A stretch of DNA of 64,000 nucleotides from Borrelia sp. RT5S (GTDB lineage: Bacteria > Spirochaetota > Spirochaetia > Borreliales > Borreliaceae), in contig NZ_CP088936.1 of NCBI RefSeq assembly GCF_021165755.1, positions 496,001-560,000 on the forward strand. The letters are read 5' to 3'. Positions 7,761 to 16,917 of this stretch are shown piece by piece (position 1 is the first letter of the stretch; each line of letters opens with the position of its first letter). The notes below the pieces were generated by a model, which made no database searches, had not been told where the DNA came from, and saw only the letters and a program-made list of their open reading frames with translations. The position numbers and the translations under genes were made by a program.

Positions 7761-9044
7761 ATGTACAAATACCTTGTAGAAGGTGGTTTTAGGATAGGTG
7801 GGAAAATAACGGCTAGCGGTAATAAAAATGCAGCTTTGCCTTGTATAGTAGCTGCGCTACTTACAGATGAAGAGGTTGTATTGGAAAATATCCCAAATAT
7901 TAAAGATGTAGATGTTATCTTGAAAATTTTAAAGGACGTGGGTGCTGAGGTTTTAAGAGAGGACAATATTGTCAGAATTAAGGTTTTAAATATTACCAAG
8001 ACTGAGATGAGTTCTTCTTTAACGGATTTAATTAGGGCTTCTATTTTATTTATTGGGCCTATTCTTGCTAGGTGTGGAAAGATTAACATTGCTCCTCCTG
8101 GAGGTGATGTTATTGGAAAGAGGAGACTTGATACTCATTTTTATGGGCTCAGTAAGCTTGGAGCCAGGTTAATAGATAATGAACAGCGAATTATTTTAGA
8201 AGTAGATAAATTAATTGGAACTGAGATGTTTTTAGATGAAGCATCAGTTACTGCCACTGAAAATATTATCATGGCTGCTGTTTTTGCTCATGGGGAGACC
8301 GTGGTAATGAACGCTGCATGCGAACCGCATGTGCAAGATTTGTGTAGGATGTTAAATACTATGGGAGCTAATATCAATGGCATTGGTTCTAATATTGTTA
8401 AAATAAAGGGTGTTAAAAAGTTAAGGGGAACTAGGTTTCGCATAGGATCTGATTTTATGCAGGTAGGGTCCTTAATTAGCCTTTCTGCTTTAACAGGAGG
8501 GGAGCTTGAGATTAATAGAGCTGATCCTAGGCATTTTATTTTAATAAAGCATGTATATTCAAAGCTTGGAATTGATTTTGAGTATGATGAGGAGAATATA
8601 TACGTCAAGGAGAAGCAAGATTTAAGGGTAAGGCCGGATTTTGGAGGGCACATTCCTAAAATTGATGATGGGCCATGGCCTGCTTTTCCTACAGATCTTA
8701 TAAGTATAGTTATAGTGACTGCTACTCAGGTGCAGGGTACTGTTCTTATTTTTGAAAAAATGTTTGAATCGAGAATGTTTTTTGTAGACAAGCTGATAAA
8801 GATGGGTGCTCAAATTGTTCTTTGTGATCCGCATCGGGTGGTTGTTACAGGGAAAACGATTCTTAAGGGAAGCGTTCTATCTTCTCCTGACGTTAGAGCG
8901 GGCATGTCTTTGCTTATTGCAGCTCTTTGTGCTAGGGGAAAGAGCCAGATTCAAAATGTTTATCAAATCGAGAGAGGATATGAGGAAGTTGTTGGTAGGT
9001 TAAATTCTTTAGGAGCAAGGATCAAGAAAGTTTTAGAAGAATAG
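7761..9044 (+). CDS. murA: UDP-N-acetylglucosamine 1-carboxyvinyltransferase
   Basis: 427 residues, ATG start after CTGGAGG. It catalyses the first committed step of peptidoglycan synthesis, adding enolpyruvate to UDP-GlcNAc. Lys22 and Asn23 of the conserved SGNKNAALP motif are present. The catalytic loop reads APPGGDVIGKRRLDTH, so Asp116 replaces the usual Cys (E. coli Cys115). A Cys-to-Asp change is reported for B. burgdorferi MurA and confers intrinsic fosfomycin resistance while keeping activity. RADPRH and the C-terminal DVRAGMSLLIAAL motif are intact. Confidence 0.97.
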   Translation: MYKYLVEGGFRIGGKITASGNKNAALPCIVAALLTDEEVVLENIPNIKDVDVILKILKDVGAEVLREDNIVRIKVLNITKTEMSSSLTDLIRASILFIGPILARCGKINIAPPGGDVIGKRRLDTHFYGLSKLGARLIDNEQRIILEVDKLIGTEMFLDEASVTATENIIMAAVFAHGETVVMNAACEPHVQDLCRMLNTMGANINGIGSNIVKIKGVKKLRGTRFRIGSDFMQVGSLISLSALTGGELEINRADPRHFILIKHVYSKLGIDFEYDEENIYVKEKQDLRVRPDFGGHIPKIDDGPWPAFPTDLISIVIVTATQVQGTVLIFEKMFESRMFFVDKLIKMGAQIVLCDPHRVVVTGKTILKGSVLSSPDVRAGMSLLIAALCARGKSQIQNVYQIERGYEEVVGRLNSLGARIKKVLEE

Positions 9045-9072
9045 AAGTTTCGTTTTATTGAGGAGAATATTT

Positions 9073-10425
9073 TTGATAGCAAAGCAAGACAAAACAAGGG
9101 ATCTTGTCATCAATGGAAATATATATAAAGTAATTTTCGTCGTTGGTTTACCCCTAGTTGTCACTAACATTATTCAGATTTTTTATGAGTTAACTGATAT
9201 GTTTTATGTAGCAAAACTTGGTACTTTATATGTGAGTGCGCTTTCTCTTATTTGGCCCATAAATTTTTTTATTGTATCCCTAGGAATGGGCATGGGTATA
9301 GGTAGCGTATCCTTAATAGCTAGAAGTTTTGGGGAGGGCAATTACAAGAAAACAGCTAGATACTCAGGTCAGTTATTAACCTTAAGCTTTCTTCTTTCTA
9401 TATTGGTAGCTTTATCGGCATTCATTTTTATTGATTCGATTTTAGATTATATTGGTGCTTCTGGAGAGCTTAAAGATTATGCAAGAGAGTATTTTTCCAT
9501 AGCTATTTATGCAATACCTGTAATGTTTTTAAGCATGGCTATTGTATTTATACTAAATGCAATAGGCTCCACGGTTATTTCTATGATAATAATTTTGATT
9601 GCAAATATTGTTAATTTTATTCTTGATCCAATGCTAATATTTACCTTTGACTTAGGCATTGCTGGTGCTGCTTGGGCCACTCTTTTTTCAAAGTTAGTTA
9701 CCGTTGTAAGTTATCCCATTATTGCCTTCTGTTTTAATAAATGTTTAAAAATTTATATTAAAGATTTAATGCCTAATCTTGATTACTTGCTTCGGATGCT
9801 CAAGGGTGGTATCCCTGCGTCTTTAAGTCAGGCTATGGTATCTTTTTCTTTTATCATCTTCAATTCGTTTATTGTAACAATCGGAACTGATTTTTTGGCT
9901 GCCTACGGTATTTCTAACATGATAGATACATTTTTATTTCTGCCTGCAATGGCCTTTAGCTCTGCTTTAGCAACAATAATCGGACAAAATCTTGGTATAA
10001 GTAAAATAAAAAGAGCCAGCGAGGCTTTGCGTAAGGGATTTTTTGTCATAGGTCTAATTTCTATTTCTACAACATTAATTTTAATTATTAACAGAAATTT
10101 TTTGATATCTTTGTTTACTGGTAATAAAACAGTTTTAGAGTATGCAAATTATTATCTATTTTTTATTGCCATTGGTAGCGTTGGATTTTCTTTTCAACTT
10201 GCTCTTCAGGGTGCTCTGATTGGAGCAGGTTTAACCAATTTAGTTATGGTTGTGACTTTTACTAGAGTGTGGCTTGTTGCAATGCCTATTATGTTAATAA
10301 TTAAATATTTTGGTGTAATTTTCGAGTATATTTGGGTTTTTGCTGCAATTCCAAGCTATATTGGGTTCTTTATTACTCTTGTTATTGTTCTTAACGGTTC
10401 TTGGAGGCACAAAAAGTTTTACTAG
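9073..10425 (+). CDS. MATE-family efflux transporter, copy 1
   Basis: 450 residues from TTG 9073. A TTG at 9058 is also in frame, but GAGGAGA lies seven bases before 9073 and the resulting N terminus aligns exactly with the start of the downstream copy. About 12 membrane helices are expected; the N-terminal MATE signature appears as VTNIIQIFYELTDMFYVAKLG. MATE proteins export cationic compounds using H+ or Na+ gradients; the substrate cannot be predicted. It is the upstream half of a tandem pair with the gene at 10533. Confidence 0.9.
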   Translation: MIAKQDKTRDLVINGNIYKVIFVVGLPLVVTNIIQIFYELTDMFYVAKLGTLYVSALSLIWPINFFIVSLGMGMGIGSVSLIARSFGEGNYKKTARYSGQLLTLSFLLSILVALSAFIFIDSILDYIGASGELKDYAREYFSIAIYAIPVMFLSMAIVFILNAIGSTVISMIIILIANIVNFILDPMLIFTFDLGIAGAAWATLFSKLVTVVSYPIIAFCFNKCLKIYIKDLMPNLDYLLRMLKGGIPASLSQAMVSFSFIIFNSFIVTIGTDFLAAYGISNMIDTFLFLPAMAFSSALATIIGQNLGISKIKRASEALRKGFFVIGLISISTTLILIINRNFLISLFTGNKTVLEYANYYLFFIAIGSVGFSFQLALQGALIGAGLTNLVMVVTFTRVWLVAMPIMLIIKYFGVIFEYIWVFAAIPSYIGFFITLVIVLNGSWRHKKFY

Positions 10426-10532
10426 TTGAGTAGTCTGTTTTGTTTGTGGTTTAAAATTAGATATTAAGTAAATGGCTTGTTTTGAAAAACTTTGTGGTTT
10501 GGTAGAAATAAGTGATGAAAGGCTAAATTCAT

Positions 10533-11891
10533 ATGGCAACGAGTCAAGCTAGAACTAGAAAGTTAATATTAGAAGGGAATTTATATAAAGTATTGTCAGT
10601 TGTTAGTTTGCCCATTCTGGTGACTAATGTTATTCAGGCTTTTTACGAACTTACAGATATGTTTTATGTAGGAAAACTTGGTGCTGTTCCTCTTGCTGCA
10701 CTATCTCTTACGGGTCCTATTAATTTTCTTATTATGGTTTTTGCTATGGGGATGGCTATGGGAAGCATATCATTGATGTCTAAAGCTATTGGAGAGGGTA
10801 CATTTTCTAAGTTTTCAAAATATGCAGGACAATTATTATTTTTAAATTTCATATCATCTCTCTTTGTTACAGTTTTTATTTTGCTATCCATAGATTCTAT
10901 TCTAGATTTTATGTCTGTTAAGGGCGATCTTATGGAACTTACTAAGTCTTATTTTTATGTCACAGCCTATGCGATACCCGTAATGTTTTTAAGTATTTCT
11001 ATTGTATATATATTAAATTCTCAGGGAGAAACCATTATTTCTATGGTAATAATTTTGATTGCAAATATTATCAATTTTATTCTTGATCCAATTTTAATGT
11101 TTACTTTTGATTTAGGTATTGCTGGTGCCGCTTGGGCTACTTTTTTTTCAAAATTAGTAACAGTTTTTTCTTATTTGTTTCTAACTTATGGGCTAAATCG
11201 CGGTTTTAAGATAAATTTAGGGGACATGATGCCAGATGCTGCCGTAATGAGAAATATTTTTAATTTAGGGTTTCCAGCAGCTTTTGGACAGATTATGACT
11301 TCTCTTTCTTTTTTGGTTTTCAATTATCTTGTGATTCAAATTAGTCCTAAATTTTTAGCCGCTTACGGACTTACGAATAGTATTATTGCATTTCTGCTTC
11401 TTCCTGGAATGAGTATTGGTACTGGAATTATTACAATTGTTGGACAAAATCTTGGAGCTAAAAATTTCGATAGAATAGGGGACGCCCTAAAGAAGGGCTT
11501 TTTTTTGTCTTTAATAGTTTTATTTACAATCAACGTGGTTATAATATCTTTCAGAGAGGTTATTGTAACTTTTTTTACGGATGATTTGGAAGTTTTAAGT
11601 TATGCTAATGACTATTTGTTATTAGCATCAATTGGAACTGTTGGATATGGGTTGCAACAAGTTTTTTTTGGAGGGTTGATTGGCTCGGGATTTACAAAAC
11701 TTGTCATGGTTATTGTTTGTGTTCGTCTTTGGGTTATTCGCTTGCCGGTTGTGCTTATTTTTCAATATTTTGGAATCATGGAAGATTCCCTAGGGTATGC
11801 CTTCATAATTTCAAACTATGTGGCCTTTATGATTTTATTGTTCCTTACTCTTACAAAATACTGGTTGAAGCCGCAGTATAGTTCAATATAA
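10533..11891 (+). CDS. MATE-family efflux transporter, copy 2
   Basis: 452 residues, ATG start. It is a clear paralogue of the preceding gene over its whole length: VTNVIQAFYELTDMFYVGKLG matches copy 1 at almost every position, and near residues 175-215 the two genes are very similar even in DNA (from 9588 and 11049). About 12 membrane helices. A gap of 107 bp separates the copies and may contain its own weak promoter. Likely role is export of small molecules or drugs; substrate unknown. Confidence 0.9.
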   Translation: MATSQARTRKLILEGNLYKVLSVVSLPILVTNVIQAFYELTDMFYVGKLGAVPLAALSLTGPINFLIMVFAMGMAMGSISLMSKAIGEGTFSKFSKYAGQLLFLNFISSLFVTVFILLSIDSILDFMSVKGDLMELTKSYFYVTAYAIPVMFLSISIVYILNSQGETIISMVIILIANIINFILDPILMFTFDLGIAGAAWATFFSKLVTVFSYLFLTYGLNRGFKINLGDMMPDAAVMRNIFNLGFPAAFGQIMTSLSFLVFNYLVIQISPKFLAAYGLTNSIIAFLLLPGMSIGTGIITIVGQNLGAKNFDRIGDALKKGFFLSLIVLFTINVVIISFREVIVTFFTDDLEVLSYANDYLLLASIGTVGYGLQQVFFGGLIGSGFTKLVMVIVCVRLWVIRLPVVLIFQYFGIMEDSLGYAFIISNYVAFMILLFLTLTKYWLKPQYSSI

Positions 11892-11975
11892 TAATTTTAG
11901 TAGCTATATATTTTGTGTAGGCATTTCAGCAGACTTAAAATTTAGTAGTCTCACATAAGGGTAAAGATTAATTTA

Positions 11976-12311
11976 TCAATCTTGTTTTAAGAAAATATGA
12001 AATATATTTTGTTTTCTTTTGTTTACGCTGATATTCAATTTAAATTTTTTCTTTTCTCCTGCCTTAAGACCTTCTTTGATTATATGGCCTGTTTTGTTGC
12101 CTTTTTTAAAAATTGCTAATGAATTTTGTTTTATGTCAGTTTTTTTGTTGTTTTTAAGAGTAATTATTAAATTGTCTTTACTGTCAGCTTCGAATTTTAC
12201 TATTTCAATTTTTTGTGTATTTTTATTTATGCTAACAATATAGGTGAGCTCTCTGGTATTATTTTGTGCCTTCATAGGGTTGTTTTTCATACATGATACA
12301 TTCATAGACAC
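11976..12311 (-). CDS. Putative lipoprotein whose frame is one base out of register with its likely start
   Basis: The open frame (111 codons from GTG 12311) encodes a small basic protein of unknown family. In the same frame, the upstream codons read NGKIIITTLVSMNVSC, a lipoprotein signal lacking a start. ATG 12346, with AAGAGA eight bases before it, is out of frame by one base across an A7 tract (12337-12343) and as written gives only MKKMAKLL-L-stop. With eight As it would read MKKNGKIIITTLVSMNVSC, a normal Borrelia lipoprotein signal with Cys19. So the gene is frameshifted, phase-variable, or uses slippage; a sequence error is also possible. From memory, B. burgdorferi has a lipoprotein (BB0475) at this place. 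Confidence 0.65.
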   Translation of the reverse strand: MSMNVSCMKNNPMKAQNNTRELTYIVSINKNTQKIEIVKFEADSKDNLIITLKNNKKTDIKQNSLAIFKKGNKTGHIIKEGLKAGEKKKFKLNISVNKRKQNIFHIFLKQD

Positions 12312-12335
12312 AAGGGTCGTTATAATAATTTTGCC

Positions 12336-12382
12336 ATTTTTTTCATTAATCGTGTCTCTTGCACATGATTAATGAAAAAAAT
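12336..12382 (-). repeat. 20-bp inverted repeat enclosing the lipoprotein start codon
   Basis: Arms 12336-12355 and 12363-12382 pair at 19 of 20 positions around a 7-nt loop (12356-12362). In the minus-strand transcript, the Shine-Dalgarno-like AAGAGA falls in the loop and at its edge, while ATG 12346 and the A7 tract are in the 3' arm. The structure could limit ribosome access to the start codon. Confidence 0.75.
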
Positions 12383-12409
12383 TAAATAATGATGCATAGG
12401 ACCTACGCA

Positions 12410-12439
12410 ATTATACCTAAAGGTTGAGCTTCTTGTACA
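12410..12439 (-). promoter_or_regulatory. Candidate promoter for the minus-strand lipoprotein gene
   Basis: Read on the minus strand: TGTACA (12439-12434), an 18-bp spacer, and a perfect TATAAT (12415-12410). The predicted transcript starts near 12403, giving a leader of roughly 57 nt that contains the hairpin and ATG 12346. This supports 12346 as the intended start. Confidence 0.5.
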
Positions 12440-12654
12440 CTTCATTTTTGCTGATTATAGAATAATATGTAACGTTGCTATGTAGGATTAGGAATTGTAA
12501 ATATACTTGGATACGATTCTTTATCGATTTAGTGCTGTTTTAAAGAGACAATGAAATGGCTTGCTTGGAATGTGGAATAGTGAGTCATTATGTTTGTTTT
12601 TTGTCTTATTTAACCAATTAAAGAAGATTGTATCAGAATAAGATGATAAAGTTA

Positions 12655-12683
12655 TTGACTACATGTCAAATAATTTGTAGACT
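12655..12683 (+). promoter_or_regulatory. Promoter of the tuf-S10-spc-alpha superoperon
   Basis: TTGACT (12655-12660), exactly 17 bp, then TAGACT (12678-12683). The -35 box matches the sigma-70 consensus at 5/6 and the -10 box at 4/6, with ideal spacing. The expected start is near 12690, leaving a leader of about 200 nt before tuf. No equally good promoter is seen later in the cluster, so this may drive all 28 genes. Confidence 0.65.
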
Positions 12684-12893
12684 ACTAGAGTTGTTAAAGA
12701 TTTCTTTTAGAAAAACACGGGAGTCGGGTCAATTTCTAATAAGAGATGGTCTTTTTGATATGCAGCACAGTGTGGCGGTTCTATTTATTTTGTAATTGTT
12801 GTATATTATTAGGGAAGTAGGATGGAATTCTTAAGATAAGGATTTTTAAAGGCTAGGTATAAAGATTTGGAGTATAAGTTTAGGAGGTGATTC

Positions 12894-14078
12894 ATGGCTA
12901 AGGAAGTTTTTCAGAGAACAAAACCGCACATGAATGTTGGTACAATAGGGCACGTTGACCACGGGAAGACAACATTGACGGCGGCTATTAGTATTTATTG
13001 CTCAAAGGTAAACAAGGACGTTCGTGCGCTTAAATATGAAGATATTGATAATGCACCTGAGGAGAAGGCAAGGGGGATAACTATTAATGCTAGACATATT
13101 GAGTATGAGACTGCAAGTAGGCATTATGCTCATGTTGATTGTCCGGGACACGCCGATTACATTAAAAATATGATTACTGGAGCGGCTCAGATGGACGCTG
13201 CTATACTATTGGTTGCGGCTGACAGCGGGGCAGAGCCTCAGACGAAAGAACATTTGCTTCTTGCACAGAGAATGGGGATAAAAAAAATAATAGTGTTTTT
13301 GAATAAACTAGATTTGGCAGATCCTGAGCTTGTTGAACTTGTTGAGGTTGAAGTTTTGGAGCTTGTTGAGAAGTATGGGTTTGCTGGTGATACTCCGATA
13401 ATAAAGGGAGCGGCTTTTGGCGCTATGTCAAATCCGGATGATCCTGAGGCTACTAAGTGTATAAAGGAGCTTCTTGATTCTATGGATAATTATTTTGACC
13501 TTCCTGAAAGGGACATTGATAAGCCGTTTTTGCTTGCTGTTGAGGATGTTTTTTCTATATCTGGACGCGGTACTGTTGCTACTGGGCGTATTGAGAGGGG
13601 CCTTATTAAGGTTGGGCAAGAGGTTGAGATTGTTGGAATTCGGGAGACTAGGAAAACAACGGTGACTGGTGTTGAAATGTTTCAAAAAATTCTTGAGCAA
13701 GGACAGGCAGGGGATAATGTTGGGCTTTTGCTTAGAGGTGTTGATAAAAAGGATATTGAAAGAGGCCAGGTTATTGCTGCTATTGGCACAATCACTCCTC
13801 ATAAGAAATTTAAGGCGTCTATATATTGTTTGACTAAGGAAGAGGGCGGAAGGCATAAGCCGTTTTTCCCAGGATATAGGCCACAGTTTTTCTTCAGAAC
13901 AACAGATGTTACGGGTATGGTAACTTTGGAAGGGAAAGAAATGGTTATGCCAGGAGATAATGTTGATATTTCTGTTGAGCTTATCTCTTCAATAGCTATG
14001 GATAAAAATGTTGAGTTTGCTGTTAGGGAAGGCGGTAGAACTGTTGCTTCGGGGCGTATTCTTGAAATATTGGAATAG
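12894..14078 (+). CDS. tuf: Elongation factor Tu
   Basis: 394 residues. ATG start 3 nt after AGGAGGTGA (12882-12890), a full-length anti-Shine-Dalgarno complement, which fits very high expression. It delivers aminoacyl-tRNA to the ribosome. GTPase motifs are [22 protein letters not shown] and NKLD; later domains include [20 protein letters not shown] and the C-terminal [10 protein letters not shown]. Here tuf heads the ribosomal operon without rpsL, rpsG or fusA beside it. Confidence 0.98.
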   Translation: MAKEVFQRTKPHMNVGTIGHVDHGKTTLTAAISIYCSKVNKDVRALKYEDIDNAPEEKARGITINARHIEYETASRHYAHVDCPGHADYIKNMITGAAQMDAAILLVAADSGAEPQTKEHLLLAQRMGIKKIIVFLNKLDLADPELVELVEVEVLELVEKYGFAGDTPIIKGAAFGAMSNPDDPEATKCIKELLDSMDNYFDLPERDIDKPFLLAVEDVFSISGRGTVATGRIERGLIKVGQEVEIVGIRETRKTTVTGVEMFQKILEQGQAGDNVGLLLRGVDKKDIERGQVIAAIGTITPHKKFKASIYCLTKEEGGRHKPFFPGYRPQFFFRTTDVTGMVTLEGKEMVMPGDNVDISVELISSIAMDKNVEFAVREGGRTVASGRILEILE

Positions 14079-14085
14079 TGGGGGA

Positions 14086-14108
14086 TAGGGATACTTTTTG
14101 TGTCCCTA
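14086..14108 (+). promoter_or_regulatory. Hairpin between tuf and rpsJ
   Basis: TAGGGATAC (14086-14094) pairs with GTGTCCCTA (14100-14108) across a T5 loop: a 9-bp stem with one U-G pair. No U tract follows, so it does not look like a full terminator. It could stabilise or process the tuf message or reduce read-through into the ribosomal genes. Confidence 0.6.
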
Positions 14109-14125
14109 AAGTTTAGGAGATTAAA

Positions 14126-14434
14126 TTGATTGCTAGAGATAAAATACGGGTAAGGCTTTTTAGTTTTGATGTTAAGATATTGGACCAGAGCGCTGAGTCT
14201 ATTGTTAGGGCTGTTCAGAAATCTAAAGCTCAAATAAAGGGTCCTATTCCTTTGCCGACAAAGATAAAGAAATATACTGTTTTGCGTTCTCCTCATGTTA
14301 ATAAAAAATCAAGAGAGCAATTTGAAATGAGAACTCACAAAAGGCTTATTGATATTTTAGATCCTACTTCTGCTTTGATGGATTCCTTGATGAAATTGGA
14401 GCTACCTGCGGGTGTGGAAGTGGATATTAAGTAG
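14126..14434 (+). CDS. rpsJ: 30S ribosomal protein S10
   Basis: 102 residues from TTG 14126, with TAGGAG five bases before. Family motifs are [23 protein letters not shown] and [10 protein letters not shown]10 is in the 30S head and doubles as NusE in transcription antitermination. It is the first true S10-operon gene, 47 bp after tuf and just behind the intercistronic hairpin. Confidence 0.97.
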   Translation: MIARDKIRVRLFSFDVKILDQSAESIVRAVQKSKAQIKGPIPLPTKIKKYTVLRSPHVNKKSREQFEMRTHKRLIDILDPTSALMDSLMKLELPAGVEVDIK

Positions 14435-14472
14435 GCGATGAGATGTTAAGTATATTAATTTGAGGTGTTTTA

Positions 14473-15102
14473 ATGTTGGGATTGATTGGAAAAAAGGTGG
14501 GCATGACTCAGATATTCCAAGAAGATGGGATTGTGGTGCCTGTGACGGTAATAGAATTTGAGTCCAATTATGTTATAGGGAAGAAAACGGTAGAGAGAGA
14601 TGGATATGATGCTCTTATAATGGGATCTGTTGACCTTAAGAGTTTTAAGGTGTCAAAGCCCGTAAGAGGTCAGTATAAAAAATTAGAGAACATTGAACCT
14701 AGGAAGTATGTTATAGAATTTAGAGGCTTTAAGGGTTATGATGCTGGTGATGAGATTAAACTTGATGTTTTCAGAGAGATTAGATATGTGGATGTTACTG
14801 GTACTACTAAGGGTAAGGGTTTTCAGGGAGCTATGAAGAGACATAACTTTAGTGGTGGTCCCTCTTCTCATGGGTCTAAGTTTCACAGACATCTTGGCGG
14901 TACGGGACAGGCTACTACGCCTGCTAGGACTTTTAAGGGAGCTAAAATGGCTGGTAGGATGGGTGGCGTGCAGCAAACTATTCAAAATCTTGAAATTATT
15001 TTTGTTGATGAAGAGAAGAGAGCCCTTTTGGTAAAGGGTGCTGTACCAGGGGTTAAGGGTTCTTTTGTTATTGTTAAAAAGGCGAAAAAAGTGGGTGTTT
15101 AG
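14473..15102 (+). CDS. rplC: 50S ribosomal protein L3
   Basis: 209 residues, ATG start after TGAGGTG. Begins MLGLIGKKVGMTQIF, a typical L3 opening. The peptidyl-transferase-reaching loop is visible as GGTGQATTPARTFKG, containing the Gln that is methylated by PrmB in many bacteria, followed by MAGRMGG. Early assembly protein of the 50S subunit. It is one base from rplD. Confidence 0.98.
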   Translation: MLGLIGKKVGMTQIFQEDGIVVPVTVIEFESNYVIGKKTVERDGYDALIMGSVDLKSFKVSKPVRGQYKKLENIEPRKYVIEFRGFKGYDAGDEIKLDVFREIRYVDVTGTTKGKGFQGAMKRHNFSGGPSSHGSKFHRHLGGTGQATTPARTFKGAKMAGRMGGVQQTIQNLEIIFVDEEKRALLVKGAVPGVKGSFVIVKKAKKVGV

Positions 15103-15103
15103 T

Positions 15104-15733
15104 ATGGAAAGGAAAGTTTTTTCTCAAGAAGGACAGGAGATTCGGTCTATAGATTTGGAAGATAGGGTTTTTAACGTTGATATTAGCTATGGTTCTATAT
15201 ATAATGCTATTCGGAACGAGTTGGCTAATCTGAGGGTTGGGACAGCTTCTACTAAAACTAGAGCTGAGGTTAGGGGAAGTTCTAAAAAGCCTTGGAAGCA
15301 AAAGGGTACGGGGCGTGCAAGGGTTGGCACTAGGCGGAATCCAATTTGGGTTGGTGGTGGTGTGGCTTTAGGACCGAAACCAAGGGACTATAATTATAAA
15401 TTGCCGAGGAAGGTAAAGAGGCTTGCTTTTAGGTCTGTTCTTAGTTTGCGTGCGTCTGTGGAAGATAGTTTTAAAGTTATTGAAGATTTCACTGTTGAGT
15501 CGGGGAAGACAAGGGAGCTTGCTTTGATAATGAAGAATTTTATAAGAACCAATGGAAAAACAGTTATTCTGTTGGGTAATGATGATCAGATGGTTAAGAG
15601 AGCAGGAAAGAATATTAGAGATTTGAAGATTTTATCTTTTAATAGACTTAGGGTTGTTGATTTGTTTTATGCTAAGAATTTAATAGCTCTCGAGTCTGCT
15701 GTCAGAGGGCTTAATGAGTTTTATGTTAAATAA
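15104..15733 (+). CDS. rplD: 50S ribosomal protein L4
   Basis: 209 residues from ATG 15104. The frame is open further upstream into rplC, but the extension resembles nothing and ATG 15104 gives a normal L4 N terminus. The exit-tunnel loop motif PWKQKGTGRARVGTRRNP is intact. In E. coli, L4 represses its own S10 operon; I could not identify an equivalent leader structure here. Confidence 0.97.
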   Translation: MERKVFSQEGQEIRSIDLEDRVFNVDISYGSIYNAIRNELANLRVGTASTKTRAEVRGSSKKPWKQKGTGRARVGTRRNPIWVGGGVALGPKPRDYNYKLPRKVKRLAFRSVLSLRASVEDSFKVIEDFTVESGKTRELALIMKNFIRTNGKTVILLGNDDQMVKRAGKNIRDLKILSFNRLRVVDLFYAKNLIALESAVRGLNEFYVK

Positions 15734-15756
15734 AAGGGGAATATTGAGGATGAAAT

Positions 15757-16053
15757 ATGAGAGCTTGTGATATAATGATCTCGCCTGTGCTCACCGAAAA
15801 AACTAATATTCAGCGAGAGAATATGAGTGTTTATGCTTTTAGGGTTAAGAAGCAGGCTAATAAGAAAGATATTGGTGCTGCAATTAAGGAGCTTTTTGGT
15901 GTTGTTCCGGTGGCTTGTAGAGTTCTTAATGTTAAAAGCAAGAATAAGATAGTGGTTTCAAAGAAGGGTTACCCTATTGGTAGAGGAAGAACTTCTTCGT
16001 GGAAAAAGGCGTATATTTATCTTAAAAAAGAAGATAAGATAGACATATTTTAG
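15757..16053 (+). CDS. rplW: 50S ribosomal protein L23
   Basis: 98 residues, ATG start. L23 lines the polypeptide exit and docks trigger factor and SRP. Typical features are SPVLTEKTN near the N terminus, the VKKQANKKDIGAAIKELFGV helix and GYPIGRGRTSSWKKAYI in the loop. It lies between rplD and rplB in the standard order. Confidence 0.97.
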   Translation: MRACDIMISPVLTEKTNIQRENMSVYAFRVKKQANKKDIGAAIKELFGVVPVACRVLNVKSKNKIVVSKKGYPIGRGRTSSWKKAYIYLKKEDKIDIF

Positions 16054-16074
16054 TGGTTTTGGAGAAAGGAAAAT

Positions 16075-16908
16075 ATGGGTATTAAGACTTATAGACCGAA
16101 AACGTCTTCTTTGCGATATAAAACAACTTTGTCCTTTGATGATTTGAGCAAGGGGAATAGTCCTTTGAGGTCTTTGACTAGAGGTAAGGTTTCTAGAGCT
16201 GGGAGAGATTCTTCTGGAAGAATTAGCGTCAGAAGGAGAGGTGGAGGGCATAAGAGAAGGTATAGGGAAATTGATTTTGGTAGAAGGGATAAGTTTGGGG
16301 TGTATGCTCGGGTTGCGTCTATTGAATATGATCCAAATAGAAGCTCCAATATAGCTTTGCTTGTTTACAGGGACGGGGATAAGAGATATGTCATTGCCCC
16401 TAAGGGGATTAAAGTTGGTGACATACTGGAGAGTGGTCCAAATTCTCCAATAAGAAGTGGTAATTCACTTCCTCTTGAGAATATTCCAGTTGGCAAGATG
16501 GTGCATAATATTGAGCTTAGCCTTGGAAGGGGAGGGCAGCTTGTAAGGAGTGCTGGTAGTTATGCTATGATACTTGCCTCTGATGATGATTATGTTACTG
16601 TTAAGCTTCCGTCAGGAGAAATGCGCATGATTTTTAAGAAATGTATGGCGACTCTTGGAGAGGTTGGGAACGAGGATTATATGAATGTTTCTTGGGGCAA
16701 GGCTGGTAAGAGTAGGTGGCTTGGAAAGAGGCCTAGGGTGAGGGGGGTTGCTATGAACCCTGTTGACCATCCTCATGGCGGTGGAGAGGGCAAGACTTCT
16801 GGAGGTCGCCATCCTGTATCTCCTTGGGGGCAGCCTACTAAGGGGTATAAAACTAGAAAAAAGAAGAAATACTCAGATAAATTTATAGTTAAGCGAAGAA
16901 GTAAGTAG
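16075..16908 (+). CDS. rplB: 50S ribosomal protein L2
   Basis: 277 residues, normal length. L2 supports subunit association and peptidyl transfer. Visible signatures are [17 protein letters not shown] near the N terminus and the C-terminal [13 protein letters not shown] with the conserved His near the peptidyl-transferase centre. ATG start after GGAGAAAGG. Confidence 0.98.
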   Translation: MGIKTYRPKTSSLRYKTTLSFDDLSKGNSPLRSLTRGKVSRAGRDSSGRISVRRRGGGHKRRYREIDFGRRDKFGVYARVASIEYDPNRSSNIALLVYRDGDKRYVIAPKGIKVGDILESGPNSPIRSGNSLPLENIPVGKMVHNIELSLGRGGQLVRSAGSYAMILASDDDYVTVKLPSGEMRMIFKKCMATLGEVGNEDYMNVSWGKAGKSRWLGKRPRVRGVAMNPVDHPHGGGEGKTSGGRHPVSPWGQPTKGYKTRKKKKYSDKFIVKRRSK

Positions 16909-16917
16909 GAGATTATA

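Larger units (their letters stand above)
12312..12893. other. 582-bp gap before tuf
   Basis: The left part holds the minus-strand lipoprotein control region (hairpin 12336-12382, promoter 12410-12439). The middle (about 12440-12650) shows no gene or motif I can support. The right part holds the tuf promoter at 12655-12683 and a transcribed leader of about 200 nt up to the AGGAGGTGA site. No tRNA was recognised. The leader is long enough for regulation, but I could not assign a conserved structure. Confidence 0.6.

Noticed and set aside
12019-12243. 74-codon hydrophobic frame on the + strand
   Set aside because: It is the complement of the minus-strand lipoprotein gene; no ribosome binding site or family signature.
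15038-15103. N-terminal extension of L4 into rplC
   Set aside because: The extension has no L4 similarity, and ATG 15104 gives a normal N terminus.
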